Below, one piece after another: positions 8,642 through 17,509 of a stretch of DNA of 64,000 nucleotides. Source of the stretch: Methylobacterium brachythecii (GTDB lineage: Bacteria; Pseudomonadota; Alphaproteobacteria; Rhizobiales; Beijerinckiaceae). Made by a program: the position numbers and the translations under genes. The notes under the pieces are model-generated. The model did not search any database. It saw only the letters and a list, made by a program, of their open reading frames with translations, and was not told the origin of the DNA. Every line of letters begins with the position of its first letter. Position 1 is the stretch's first letter. The stretch is taken from contig NZ_JACIDN010000001.1 in NCBI RefSeq assembly GCF_014196345.1, forward strand, positions 62,001 to 126,000, written 5' to 3'.

Positions 8642-11600
8642 TCACGGCTTCGCGATCAGATCCCTGATCCGACTCGCCAGAGCTTCCATCACGAAGGGCT
8701 TGGTCAGGACCTGCATGCCCGGCTCGAGATGGCCGTTGCCGACGACTGCGTTCTCGGCATAGCCGGTGATGAACAGGACCTTGAGGTCCGGCCGCGTCAC
8801 GCGGGCGGCGTCGGCCATCTGGCGACCGTTCATGCCGCCGGGCAGCCCGACATCGGTCACCAGCAGGTCGATACGCGCGTCCGAGCGCAGCATCTTCAGC
8901 CCGGCCGAGCCGTCCGCCGCCTCGATGGCGGTGTAGCCGAGGTCTTCCAGCACCTCCGCCACCAGCATGCGCACCGTCGGCTCGTCGTCGACGACCAGCA
9001 CGGTCTGGCCCTGCTCGGCGCGCGGGGCTTTCGCGAGATCGGGCACGGCCTGCCCCCTCTCGGCGGCACCGTAATGGCGCGGCAGGTAGAGGCACATCGT
9101 GGTGCCGTCGCCGACCTCAGAATAGATCCGCACCTGCCCGCCGGACTGGCGCACGAAGCCGTAGATCATCGAGAGGCCGAGCCCCGTGCCCTGGCCGATC
9201 GGCTTGGTGGTGAAGAACGGCTCGAAGGCCTTGGCGATGACGTCCGGCGTCATACCGGTGCCGGTATCGGTGACGCAGAGCGAGAGGTACTGGCCGGGCT
9301 CCAGGTCTCGGTCCTTCGCAGCGTGCTGGTCGAGCCACTTGTTGTGGGTCTCGATGGTGATGCGGCCGCCATCGGGCATGGCATCGCGGGCGTTGATGCA
9401 GAGGTTGAGCAGGGCGTTCTCGAGCTGAGACGGGTCGACCATCGCCGCCCAGAGGCCCGCGCCCGCGACCACTTCCAGGGCGATCTCGGGGCCGATCGTG
9501 CGCCGGACCAGCTCCTCCATGCCGGCCACCAGACGGTTCACGTCGGTGGGCTTCGGATCGAGGGTTTGGCGGCGCGAGAAGGCGAGCAGGCGGTGCGTCA
9601 GCGCGGCAGCACGCTTCGAGGCGCCCTGCGCGGCGTTGACGTAGCGGTCGATCTCGGTGAGCCGGCCCTGGCTGACGCGGCTCTGCAGCAATTCGAGACT
9701 TCCCGAGATGCCGGTGAGCAGGTTGTTGAAGTCATGCGCGATGCCGCCGGTGAGCTGGCCGACGGCCTCCATCTTCTGCGACTGACGCAGGGCGTCCTCC
9801 GCCATGGCCAGCGCCTCGGCCTGCTCCCGCTCCGCCGTGACGTGGCGGCCGGTAGCGTAGATCAGACCGCCCTCCGGAACCGCGACCCACGACATCCAGC
9901 GGTAGCTGTCGTCTTTGTGCCGGTAACGGTTCTCGAAGGCGGGCAGGGCCTGCTCGGTGGCGTGCCGAAGGGCTCCCAGGGTGGGAGCGTGGTCCTCGGG
10001 ATGGATGAAGTCGAAGACCGCGCAGCCGAGCATGTCCTCGGGCCGCCAGCCGAGGATCTTGGTCGCAGCCGGGCTCACGGCCCGGAAGATGCCCTTGGCG
10101 TCGATGACCACCATCAGGTCCTGTGACACGCTCCAGGTCCGGTCGCGCTCGCGGGTCCGCTCCTCGACCCGCTCCTCCAGCATGGCGTTCATCTCGCGCA
10201 GGCGGCGCTCGTCGCGCTTGCGCTCGGACAGGTCGAGCATCGCGCCGATCATACGCAGCGGCTCGCCATGCTTGCCGCGGACCATGTAGCCGCGGTCGAG
10301 CACGTCGGCGTAGCTGCAGTCGGCGCGGCGGAAGCGATATTCGTGGCTCCACTCGACACCGGTGCCAGCAATGGCCGAACGGATGTCCTCCTCGACCCGC
10401 GCGCGATCCTCGGGGTGAACGTGGTCGAGCCACCAGGCGCCGGTGGTTCCCACGGTGGCGAGGTCGTAGCCGTAGGTGGTGCCGAGCGCCTCGTTCCAGA
10501 GGACGTGGTCCGCGACGAGGTCCCAGTCCCAGATCACGTCGTTCGTCGCCCGCGTGACCAGGCGGTAACGCTCCTCGGTGGCGCGCACGGCAAGTTCGGC
10601 GCCTTTGCGGGCCGTCACGTCGCGCACCGTGCCGACGAAGCGGATCTGCCGCCCGTCCTCGAAGGTCGACTTGCCGCGCGCGGCGAGCCAGCGCTCGATG
10701 CCGGTGCGGATGCCGCGCACGCGGTATTCGATGTCGAAGAGTCCCGGGCCCGACGGATCGGTGGCGGCCTGGACCGCCGCGTCGGCTGCATCGCGGTCGT
10801 CGGGATGAAGGCCGGCGAGGTAGCTGCCCTCGTAGGACACGGGATCGTCGGGGCCGATCCCGAACATCTCGCGCACGCGTGAATCCCAGCGCAGGCTGTC
10901 GGTCTCGGGCGCGTAGTCGAAGATGCCGATGCCGGTGGCCTCGACGGCGAGCCGCATGCGCTCCTCGGACTCGGACAGCGCGCTTTCGGTGAGGCGCGAG
11001 CGCTCGTCGGAGCTCAGCTGCTCGGTGCGATCGCGCAGGATCTTGAGGTAGCCGACATGGCCGCCATCCGCGGCGGTAAGCGGCATGATCTCGCAGAGCC
11101 CGAAGAAGCGAGACCCATCCCGGCGCTGGTGCCAGCGCTCGGATTGGCTGCTGCCGTGTTCACGCGCGGCGGATAGCTCGTGATCCGAGATCGATTGTGT
11201 CACGTCCTCGGGCACGAAGAGGAAGTCGACGGTCTTGCCGAGGATCTCGGCCTCCGGCCAGCCGAGCACGCGCTCCGCTCCCGCGCTCCAGCTCGTGACC
11301 CGGCCGTCGAGATCCGTGGTCATGATCGCATAGTCGACGGCGCTGTCGAGGATCTGGCGGTGTCGGATGGCCGCCTCCCGCGCCTGCCGCGCGGCGGCGT
11401 CGCGTTCGATGACGATACGGCGTAGCTCCATCTGCCCCATCACCTGCCGGGCGAGCCGCTCCAGGCTGGAGGCCTGCCGGGGGGTGAGGCCAACCGGGCG
11501 GGGCTGGTGGTCGATGACGCACAGCGTGCCGATCGCCTCGCCCTCGGGCGTCTCCAGGCGGGCGCCGGCATAGAAGCGCAGATGCCGCTCGCCGGTGACC

Positions 11601-11911
11601 AGGGGGTTGTCGGCCGTGCGCGGGTCGTTCCGCAGGTCCGGGATGACCAGGAGGCCGGGCTTCTTCAGCGCGTGGGCGCAGACGGACTGCTCGATCGGCG
11701 TCTCGCAGGCGTCAAGGCCGACGCGGGCCTTGAACCACTGCCGATGGGCGGCGACGAGGCTGACCAGCGCGATTGGCGCGTCGCAAATCTCGGCCGCGAG
11801 CTCGACGATATCGTCGAACCCGGCCTCCGCCGGGGTGTCGAGGATGCCGTAGCGCGCGAGGGCCTCGACACGGGCGATCGTCGAATGGTCCGTCTCGGGG
11901 GTCGGCTGCAT
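8642..11911 (-). CDS. Hybrid sensor histidine kinase: GAF, four PAS-like domains, HisKA, HATPase, receiver
   Basis: About 1089 residues from the ATG at 11911; the frame opens at 11980, but the extra residues look non-conserved. An N-terminal GAF domain (about 10-160) precedes four PAS/PAC-like modules, beginning H-R-Q-I-L-D-S-A-V-D-Y-A, E-E-R-M-R-L-A-V-E-A-T, E-E-R-Y-R-L-V-T-R-A-T and D-L-M-V-V-I-D-A-K-G. The phospho-acceptor is H in G-I-A-H-D-F-N-N-L-L-T-G. The ATPase carries G-T-G-L-G-L-S-M. The C-terminal receiver has V-V-D-D-E-P and the phospho-Asp in V-T-D-V-G-L-P-G-G. There is no transmembrane segment, so it is a cytoplasmic sensor. The stimulus is unknown. Confidence 0.9.
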   Translation of the reverse strand: MQPTPETDHSTIARVEALARYGILDTPAEAGFDDIVELAAEICDAPIALVSLVAAHRQWFKARVGLDACETPIEQSVCAHALKKPGLLVIPDLRNDPRTADNPLVTGERHLRFYAGARLETPEGEAIGTLCVIDHQPRPVGLTPRQASSLERLARQVMGQMELRRIVIERDAAARQAREAAIRHRQILDSAVDYAIMTTDLDGRVTSWSAGAERVLGWPEAEILGKTVDFLFVPEDVTQSISDHELSAAREHGSSQSERWHQRRDGSRFFGLCEIMPLTAADGGHVGYLKILRDRTEQLSSDERSRLTESALSESEERMRLAVEATGIGIFDYAPETDSLRWDSRVREMFGIGPDDPVSYEGSYLAGLHPDDRDAADAAVQAATDPSGPGLFDIEYRVRGIRTGIERWLAARGKSTFEDGRQIRFVGTVRDVTARKGAELAVRATEERYRLVTRATNDVIWDWDLVADHVLWNEALGTTYGYDLATVGTTGAWWLDHVHPEDRARVEEDIRSAIAGTGVEWSHEYRFRRADCSYADVLDRGYMVRGKHGEPLRMIGAMLDLSERKRDERRLREMNAMLEERVEERTRERDRTWSVSQDLMVVIDAKGIFRAVSPAATKILGWRPEDMLGCAVFDFIHPEDHAPTLGALRHATEQALPAFENRYRHKDDSYRWMSWVAVPEGGLIYATGRHVTAEREQAEALAMAEDALRQSQKMEAVGQLTGGIAHDFNNLLTGISGSLELLQSRVSQGRLTEIDRYVNAAQGASKRAAALTHRLLAFSRRQTLDPKPTDVNRLVAGMEELVRRTIGPEIALEVVAGAGLWAAMVDPSQLENALLNLCINARDAMPDGGRITIETHNKWLDQHAAKDRDLEPGQYLSLCVTDTGTGMTPDVIAKAFEPFFTTKPIGQGTGLGLSMIYGFVRQSGGQVRIYSEVGDGTTMCLYLPRHYGAAERGQAVPDLAKAPRAEQGQTVLVVDDEPTVRMLVAEVLEDLGYTAIEAADGSAGLKMLRSDARIDLLVTDVGLPGGMNGRQMADAARVTRPDLKVLFITGYAENAVVGNGHLEPGMQVLTKPFVMEALASRIRDLIAKP

Positions 11912-12223
11912 GGGGGTGACGATCGATCCGGGCGAGTTCAGGCCGAGCTGCGACTGCGCGCCGCCAGGTCGGCCGCCCACATCAACGAGGCCCCCTGCCG
12001 GGCTGCTCCCGCCGTCTGAGTACTCAGATAGAAGGATGGCGGCAATTTGCCGTCACACATCCTTCCCATGCCGTGCGGCAACGGGCTGATGCCGCCGCGA
12101 AGTGGATCGACAGGCCATCCCCCCACGCCGAAGCGTCGTCCCGCGAATGACCCGCGCAGGGTTTCGTTAACCATAATCGGGTCCTGTTCCGGTGACGTTT
12201 CTCCCGTGACAGGGTCACCGGCC

Positions 12224-12694
12224 ATGCCCGCCTGCCTCTCGCCCCGCTTCGTCCGGTCGGCGCTCGCCGCCCTCGCCCTGTCCACGGCGAGCCTGCCCGC
12301 CCTCGCCGCCGGCTCCTACGAATTCGTGCCGGCCCCGCAGATCGACCTGAACCGGGTCTACCGCGTCGATCGCTCCACGGGCGAGGTCACCTCCTGCCAG
12401 TACGGCCTGCGTGACGACAACGTCGGCGTGACCCTGTGCTTTCCCGCCGGCGAGGGCGCGGGCGCCCAGGCGCCGGCCGAGTATGGCCTGATCGCCTCGC
12501 GCCACACCCGCGAGGCCGGCGTCTTCCGGGTCAACCACCGCACCGGCGAGATGAGCATCTGCTACGTTCAGGTCCGCGAGGAGCTCGTGGTCTGCACGCC
12601 GCAGACCAACCCGCCGCCGGCCGGGTCAGCCAACCCGGCGCCCGCCGCGCGTACGGCGCCGAGCGTGACGCCGCCGCAGGGCGGCCGCCCCTAA
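12224..12694 (+). CDS. Secreted protein with an internal duplication, unknown function
   Basis: The product is 156 residues from the ATG at 12224. It has a signal peptide ([17 protein letters not shown]) and two related segments: [13 protein letters not shown] with a later L-C-F, and [13 protein letters not shown] with a later V-C-T. Each repeat therefore has R-V-x-x-x-T-G-E, then a Cys, then a second Cys about 15-20 residues on, suggesting a small disulphide-bonded beta unit. The tail is Pro/Ala-rich. I do not recognise a named family. It is followed by a hairpin and then rpiA. Confidence 0.6.
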   Translation: MPACLSPRFVRSALAALALSTASLPALAAGSYEFVPAPQIDLNRVYRVDRSTGEVTSCQYGLRDDNVGVTLCFPAGEGAGAQAPAEYGLIASRHTREAGVFRVNHRTGEMSICYVQVREELVVCTPQTNPPPAGSANPAPAARTAPSVTPPQGGRP

Positions 12695-12696
12695 TC

Positions 12697-12714
12697 CCGC
12701 ACGCGATCGTGCGG
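12697..12714 (+). terminator. Hairpin after the duplicated secreted protein gene
   Basis: CCGCACG and CGTGCGG form a perfect 7-bp stem around CGAT, 3 bp after the stop. It is followed by a pyrimidine run (CTCTCTGCCT) rather than a pure T-tract, so termination would be weak. Confidence 0.45.
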
Positions 12715-12851
12715 CTCTCTGCCTGAAGGAAGCGCCGACCCGGTATCTCGCCGCGTTTGCGGGGATCGTGAGGCGTGCTAGGGGCTCGCGCCGAGTTCGT
12801 GAGCACGATCATGCACGCCCTTTCTTTCTCCGCGATTCTCGGGACGGCCGC

Positions 12852-13562
12852 GTGAGCGGCCCCAATCTGCGCCGCGCGGCGGCGGCCCGCGCCGTTGATC
12901 TCGTCACCGACGGGATGCGCCTCGGAATTGGCACCGGCACCACCGCCAACGCCTTCGTCCTGCTCCTCGGCGAGCGCGTCCGCGCCGGCCTCGACGTCAT
13001 CGGCGTGCCGACCTCCGAGGCGACCCGAGCGGCCTGCGAGGCCGAGGGCATCCGGCTGACCAGCCTGGAGGAATGCCCCGAGCTCGACCTCACGATCGAC
13101 GGCGCCGACGAACTGGACGGACACCTTCGCCTGATCAAGGGCGGCGGCGGCGCGCTGCTCCGCGAAAAGATCGTGGCGCATGCCAGCCGGCGCATGGTGG
13201 TGATCGCCGATGCGGCCAAGCACGTCGCGACGCTCGGCGCCTTCCCGCTGCCGATCGAGGTCAACCTGTTCGGCTTCGGTGCCACCTTCAAGGCGGTCCA
13301 GAAGGCGATCGAGTCGGCCGGCTGCGCGGGTGAGCTGGCCCTGCGCAAGGCCTCCGGTGGCCAGCCCTATGTCACCGATGGCGGCCACGCCATCGTCGAC
13401 GCGCGTCTCGAAACCATTCACGATCCCGAGCGGCTGTCCGCCTTGCTCTGGGCGGTGCCAGGCGTGGTCGAGCACGGCCTGTTCCTCGGCCTCGCCAGCG
13501 GCGCGATCCTCGCCGAAGCCCGCGGCGACGAGGCCGTGGTGACGGTGCTGGGCACGCCGTGA
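12852..13562 (+). CDS. rpiA: Ribose-5-phosphate isomerase A
   Basis: The product is 236 residues if the GTG at 12852 is used, which puts the conserved [12 protein letters not shown] near residue 22 as in other RpiA proteins. The frame is open from 12768, but the extra residues are Arg-rich and unlike the family. Catalytic and phosphate-binding elements are visible: [21 protein letters not shown] and V-I-A-D. The enzyme interconverts ribose-5-phosphate and ribulose-5-phosphate in the pentose phosphate pathway. A GTG overlapping the TGA stop (GTGA) opens the frame of the next gene, though the next protein probably starts later. Confidence 0.9.
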   Translation: MSGPNLRRAAAARAVDLVTDGMRLGIGTGTTANAFVLLLGERVRAGLDVIGVPTSEATRAACEAEGIRLTSLEECPELDLTIDGADELDGHLRLIKGGGGALLREKIVAHASRRMVVIADAAKHVATLGAFPLPIEVNLFGFGATFKAVQKAIESAGCAGELALRKASGGQPYVTDGGHAIVDARLETIHDPERLSALLWAVPGVVEHGLFLGLASGAILAEARGDEAVVTVLGTP

Positions 13563-13609
13563 ATCTCCTCGAACGATCCGATTTCCGACAAGCCTCCGGA
13601 GCGCTCTCC

Positions 13610-14173
13610 ATGTCCCGCCGCCTCGACGCCCTGGCCGCCCGTCTCCTCGGAGCGGCGCTCGGCGCCACGCTGCTCGCGCCGGCCGCCCTCGCCCAGCAAC
13701 CCGCCGCCAAGCCCCCTGCCGCCAAGCCTGCGGCCCCGGCCGCTCAGAGCCAGGCCAGCGCGAACCACATCGCGCTCGCCCGGGAGGTGATGTTCAATTC
13801 CGGCATCGCCCGCTCGTTCGACTCGATCATTCCGGCGCTCGCCGAGCAGATCAAGAAGAACTCGGTGACCCGGCCGGAGCTGAGCAAGGACCTCGACGAA
13901 GTCATCAAGGGCCTGCAGCCGGAGATGGAGCTGCAGAAGCAGCGCATGATCAACGTCGCGGCCAACATCTATGCGCGCCGCCTCAACGAGGCGGAGCTGC
14001 AGGACATCGTGACCTTCTTCCGCTCGCCGTCGGGCAAGCGCTACGTCGAGACGCAGCCGCAGGTGCTCGATGAGCTGGTCGGCGCCATGCAGGATTGGAC
14101 CCAGGAGGTCTCGGAATACATGATGATCCGCGTGCGCGCGGAGATGGGCAAGCGCGGCCACCAGCTCCAGTAG
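13610..14173 (+). CDS. Secreted DUF2059-domain protein
   Basis: The product is 187 residues from the ATG at 13610. It has a signal peptide ending at about A-L-A-Q-Q, followed by a Pro/Ala/Lys linker (A-A-K-P-P-A-A-K-P-A). The remainder is helical and matches DUF2059, including L-N-E-A-E-L-Q-D-I-V-T-F-F-R-S-P-S-G-K-R-Y. The family is periplasmic and of unknown role. A GTG at 13559 overlapping the rpiA stop would add 17 residues ahead of the signal peptide and is less likely, though the overlap hints at translational coupling. The gene lies 47 bp after rpiA and 29 bp before gor on the same strand, consistent with one operon. Confidence 0.8.
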   Translation: MSRRLDALAARLLGAALGATLLAPAALAQQPAAKPPAAKPAAPAAQSQASANHIALAREVMFNSGIARSFDSIIPALAEQIKKNSVTRPELSKDLDEVIKGLQPEMELQKQRMINVAANIYARRLNEAELQDIVTFFRSPSGKRYVETQPQVLDELVGAMQDWTQEVSEYMMIRVRAEMGKRGHQLQ

Positions 14174-14202
14174 CCAGCGCCCCTCCTTCAAAACGGATCG
14201 TC

Positions 14203-15588
14203 ATGAGCGAGACCTTCGACACGGATCTCTTCGTCATCGGCGGCGGCTCGGGCGGGGTGCGCGCGGCGCGGATCGCGGCCGGGCATGGGGCCCGGGTGAT
14301 GCTGGCCGAGGAATATCGCCTCGGCGGCACCTGCGTGATCCGCGGCTGCGTGCCCAAGAAGCTGATGGTCTATGCCAGCCGCTTCTCGGAAGAGTTCGAG
14401 GACGCCGCCGGCTTCGGCTGGGAGGTCGGCCATCCGAGCTTCGACTGGGCCAAGCTCAAGCAGCGCCGCGATGCCGAGGTGGGGCGTCTCGAAGCCATCT
14501 ATGGCCGCATGCTCGACGGGAGCGGCGTGGAGGTGGTGGCCGAGCGCGCGACCATCGAGGACCCGCATACGGTGCGGCTCTGCCAGTCGGGTCGGTTGAT
14601 CCGCGCCCAGAAGATCTTGATTGCGGTCGGCGCCGCGCCATCGAACGAGCCGATGATCCCCGGCGGTGAGCTCGGCATCGATTCCAACGGCGTGTTTGAA
14701 CTGGAGAGCCGGCCGGACCGCATCCTGGTGATCGGCGGCGGCTACATCGCGGTCGAGTTCGCCGGTGTCTTCGCCGGGCTCGGCAGCAAGACCACCCTGC
14801 TCCATCGCGGTGACAAGCTGCTGCGCGGGTTCGACGACGAGATCCGCGACGCGCTCGGCGAGGCCTACGGCAAGCGCATGGACCTGCGCCTCGGCCGGAC
14901 CGTCGAGCGCCTGGAGCGGGACGGCGACACGATCCGCGCCACGCTGAGCGACGGTGAAATTCTCACGGTCGATTGCGTGCTCGCAGCCACCGGCCGTCGC
15001 CCGAACGTCGATGGGCTCGGCCTAGAGAAGGTCGGCATCACGCTGAAACCCAACGGTGCCATCCCCGTCGACGACTATTCGCAGACATCCGTGCCGTCGA
15101 TCTACGCGGTCGGCGACGTTACCGGCCGCGCAGCGCTGACCCCCATCGCCATCCGCGAGGGCCACGCCTTTGCCGACACCGTTTTTGGCGGCAAGCCCTG
15201 GTGCGTCGACCATCGCCTGATCCCGACGGCGGTGTTCTCGACCCCCGAGATCGGCGTGGTCGGCCATAACGAAGACGTGGCCCGCGAGTGCTTCGGCGAG
15301 ATCGACGTCTACCGCTCGAGCTTCCGCCCGATGAAGGCGACCCTGTCGGGCCGCGACGAGCGCATGCTGATGAAGGTGCTGGTCGACAAGGCGAGCGACC
15401 GGGTGGTCGGCGTCCACGTCCTCGGCCACGATGCCGGCGAGATCATCCAGGCCGTCGGCATCGCCGTGACCATGGGCGCCACCAAGGCCGATTTCGACCG
15501 GACCATCGCGGTGCATCCGACGGCCGGCGAGGAGCTGGTGACGATGCGGACGCCCGCAGTGACGAAGCATCCGGTCGGCGTGGGATGA
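14203..15588 (+). CDS. gor: Glutathione-disulfide reductase
   Basis: A 461-residue flavoprotein that reduces oxidised glutathione with NADPH. It shows the FAD Rossmann motif I-G-G-G-S-G-G-V-R-A near residue 11. The redox-active disulphide G-G-T-C-V-I-R-G-C-V-P-K-K follows near residue 44. The NADPH motif is I-G-G-G-Y-I-A-V-E-F, and the second FAD motif is Y-A-V-G-D-V. The C-terminal catalytic His-Glu is in H-P-T-A-G-E-E. The frame extends upstream to 14095, but the ATG at 14203 starts the canonical N-terminus. Confidence 0.92.
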   Translation: MSETFDTDLFVIGGGSGGVRAARIAAGHGARVMLAEEYRLGGTCVIRGCVPKKLMVYASRFSEEFEDAAGFGWEVGHPSFDWAKLKQRRDAEVGRLEAIYGRMLDGSGVEVVAERATIEDPHTVRLCQSGRLIRAQKILIAVGAAPSNEPMIPGGELGIDSNGVFELESRPDRILVIGGGYIAVEFAGVFAGLGSKTTLLHRGDKLLRGFDDEIRDALGEAYGKRMDLRLGRTVERLERDGDTIRATLSDGEILTVDCVLAATGRRPNVDGLGLEKVGITLKPNGAIPVDDYSQTSVPSIYAVGDVTGRAALTPIAIREGHAFADTVFGGKPWCVDHRLIPTAVFSTPEIGVVGHNEDVARECFGEIDVYRSSFRPMKATLSGRDERMLMKVLVDKASDRVVGVHVLGHDAGEIIQAVGIAVTMGATKADFDRTIAVHPTAGEELVTMRTPAVTKHPVGVG

Positions 15589-15715
15589 GCTGGCGGAAGC
15601 GAGCCCGCGATCGCTGATGCGCGTCGCCCCTCGCCCATCGGGCCAGGGCGGCGGTGAAGGAACAAGGCACTCTGCCGGCGGTTGCCCGCACATCCTTCAC
15701 AAACGGAGATTGCAC

Positions 15716-16030
15716 ATGCGCAAGATCGCATTCGCGACGATTGCCGCCCTCGGCATCGCCACCCTGGCTGCTCCTGCGGCCGACGCGCGGCCGGGCATGC
15801 GCGGCGGGAGCTATGCCGGTGGGCACGCCCGGCGAGGTGGTATCGGAACTGGCGCAGCGGTGGGGCTCGGCATCGCCGGTCTCGCCGCGGGCGGGATCGC
15901 TGCCGGAGCCTACGGCAACCGCTACGATCGCCCGGTCGGCTACGACGACGGTTACGGCCGCCGTGGTTACAACGATGGCTATGGCCGGGGCGGTTACGGA
16001 TATGGCGGCGGCTACGGCCGCGGTTACTGA
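15716..16030 (+). CDS. Small secreted Gly/Tyr-rich protein
   Basis: The product is 104 residues. A GGAG ribosome binding site lies 8-10 bases before the ATG at 15716, which decides this start over the upstream frame. The signal peptide ends near A-D-A-R-P. A short hydrophobic Gly-rich stretch (G-A-A-V-G-L-G-I-A-G-L-A-A-G-G-I) follows, and the last 35 residues are repeats of G-Y-[DN]-D-G-Y-G-R/G-G-Y. Such low-complexity exported proteins are common in Methylobacterium-like genomes and have no defined role. A strong terminator follows at once. Confidence 0.7.
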   Translation: MRKIAFATIAALGIATLAAPAADARPGMRGGSYAGGHARRGGIGTGAAVGLGIAGLAAGGIAAGAYGNRYDRPVGYDDGYGRRGYNDGYGRGGYGYGGGYGRGY

Positions 16031-16040
16031 CGAGATATGG

Positions 16041-16065
16041 GAGGCGCCTTCGGGCGCCTCTTTTC
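16041..16065 (+). terminator. Rho-independent terminator
   Basis: GAGGCGCC and GGCGCCTC form a perfect 8-bp stem closed by a TTCG tetraloop and followed by TTTTCTT. It lies 10 bp after the stop of the Gly/Tyr-rich protein gene and also separates it from the convergent hydrolase gene. Confidence 0.92.
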
Positions 16066-16084
16066 TTGGCCCTAGTCTGTCGAC

Positions 16085-16852
16085 TTACGCCTGCCCCGCT
16101 GCCTTCCGGATCAGATCCGCGATCACGTCCGGCTGCGAGATCAGCGAGACGTGACTCGCCTTCACCTCGATCGTCGTGGCGTTCATGCGCTTGGCCATGA
16201 AACGCTGCAGGTCCGGGTCGATAGTCCGGTCTTCGGTCGAGACCGCATAGAAGCTCGGCTTGGAGCGCCACGCCGCCTGGGTCGTCTTGCCGGCGAGCAG
16301 GCTTTTCCGGAAAGGCTCCTGCACCGCATGAAGCACCTTGGCTCGTGCTTCGGGCACGTCGCCGGCGAAGTCACGCAGGAAAGCCTCCTGGGTCAGGCGG
16401 CCGTATTCACCGTCGAAGACGATGCCGGCTGAGGCGGGCGGGGTCGGATAGGTTTTGGCCAATGCCGGATAGTCCTCGCCAGCGTCGGGAGCTCGCGCGG
16501 CGACGTAGACCAGGGCGGTGACCTTCGGGTCGATGCCGGCCTCCGAGACGATCATGCCGGCGAAGGAATGGCCGGCGAGAACCGTCGGGCCGTCCTGCCG
16601 TGCGAGGACGCGCTGTACCGCGGCCACCGATTCCTCGAGTGTCGTCAGCGGGTTCTGGACGGCGGTGGCATTCAGCCCCGCGCCCTGCAGCTGGGCGATC
16701 ACGTCGGACCAGCAGGAGCCGTCGGCGAAGAGGCCGTGCACGAGCACGACGTTGCGCGCCGTCGGAGGCGATGCGGCCAGCGCCGGAGTGACGCCCAGCG
16801 AACCGGCGGCGCCGGCTGCTGCCAGCAGTCCAAGAAAGTCTCGACGATCCAT
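16085..16852 (-). CDS. Exported alpha/beta hydrolase (Tat signal)
   Basis: The product is 255 residues. The start M-D-R-R-D-F-L-G-L-L-A-A-A-G fits a Tat signal peptide, cleaved near A-L-A-A-S. The alpha/beta-hydrolase fold shows the oxyanion region V-L-V-H-G-L-F-A-D-G, the nucleophile elbow G-H-S-F-A-G, and a C-terminal H-V-S-L catalytic histidine segment. The family includes esterases and salicylate- or polyneuridine-type esterases. The substrate is unknown. The stop lies 20 bp from the end of the shared terminator. Confidence 0.8.
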   Translation of the reverse strand: MDRRDFLGLLAAAGAAGSLGVTPALAASPPTARNVVLVHGLFADGSCWSDVIAQLQGAGLNATAVQNPLTTLEESVAAVQRVLARQDGPTVLAGHSFAGMIVSEAGIDPKVTALVYVAARAPDAGEDYPALAKTYPTPPASAGIVFDGEYGRLTQEAFLRDFAGDVPEARAKVLHAVQEPFRKSLLAGKTTQAAWRSKPSFYAVSTEDRTIDPDLQRFMAKRMNATTIEVKASHVSLISQPDVIADLIRKAAGQA

Positions 16853-16999
16853 CGCAGGTCTCCGCTATGCCGATCCCAACGCCGGCGCCCCAGTTTTCGC
16901 TGCACCTGCGAAATGGTTACCCGAAACCCTCGGCTACCTCGGCGTCGATCCATGCGGTACGTTGGGGGCTGCCGGTCGCGGATCGGTTGGCGAGGCGCG

Positions 17000-17509
17000 A
17001 TGCGGCGCTCACTCAAGTTCCTCCACACGATGGGGGCGATCGGGCTGATGGGGGCGATGGCGTCCCTGCTCGTGATGCTGAACGCCATGCCGCCGGTGAG
17101 CGACCTCACGGCCTATGCCGCGATGCGCGGCGCGATGGGCGCCATCGCCACCTGGATCTTCTTCCCGTCGCTGGGCGTCACGCTGATCGCGGGCCTGCTC
17201 GCGATCGGCCTGAACCGCGGTTTCCACGGCGCCGGCTGGGCCTGGCTCAAGGCAGCCACCGGCATCCTGGTCTTCGAGAGCGGCTTCGTCGGCGTGCTCG
17301 GGCCTATGCAGCAGGAGGCGGAACTCAGTGCCGGGGCGCTGATGGGCAAGGTGGATCCGGCGATGCTCGCCCAGACCCTCGGCCCGGAGCGCAACACCCT
17401 CTGGGTGCTGCTCGCCATCGCGACGCTCAACGTCGCCCTCGGCATCTGGCGGCCGCGGCTCAGGCGTCGGACGGAGTCGCCCGTCGTGCCTGGTGAAGGA
17501 GCAGGTTGA
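17000..17509 (+). CDS. Four-helix integral membrane protein (DUF2269-like)
   Basis: The product is 169 residues from the ATG at 17000; the frame is open far upstream, but that part is an antisense shadow of the hydrolase. Four hydrophobic segments are visible: about residues 8-28, 45-70, 80-98 and 133-150. M-G-A-I-G-L-M-G-A-M-A-S-L-L near the N-terminus resembles DUF2269 membrane proteins, but I am not certain of the family. Its last 50 bases (17460-17509) overlap the 3' end of the convergent glucosidase gene. Confidence 0.65.
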   Translation: MRRSLKFLHTMGAIGLMGAMASLLVMLNAMPPVSDLTAYAAMRGAMGAIATWIFFPSLGVTLIAGLLAIGLNRGFHGAGWAWLKAATGILVFESGFVGVLGPMQQEAELSAGALMGKVDPAMLAQTLGPERNTLWVLLAIATLNVALGIWRPRLRRRTESPVVPGEGAG

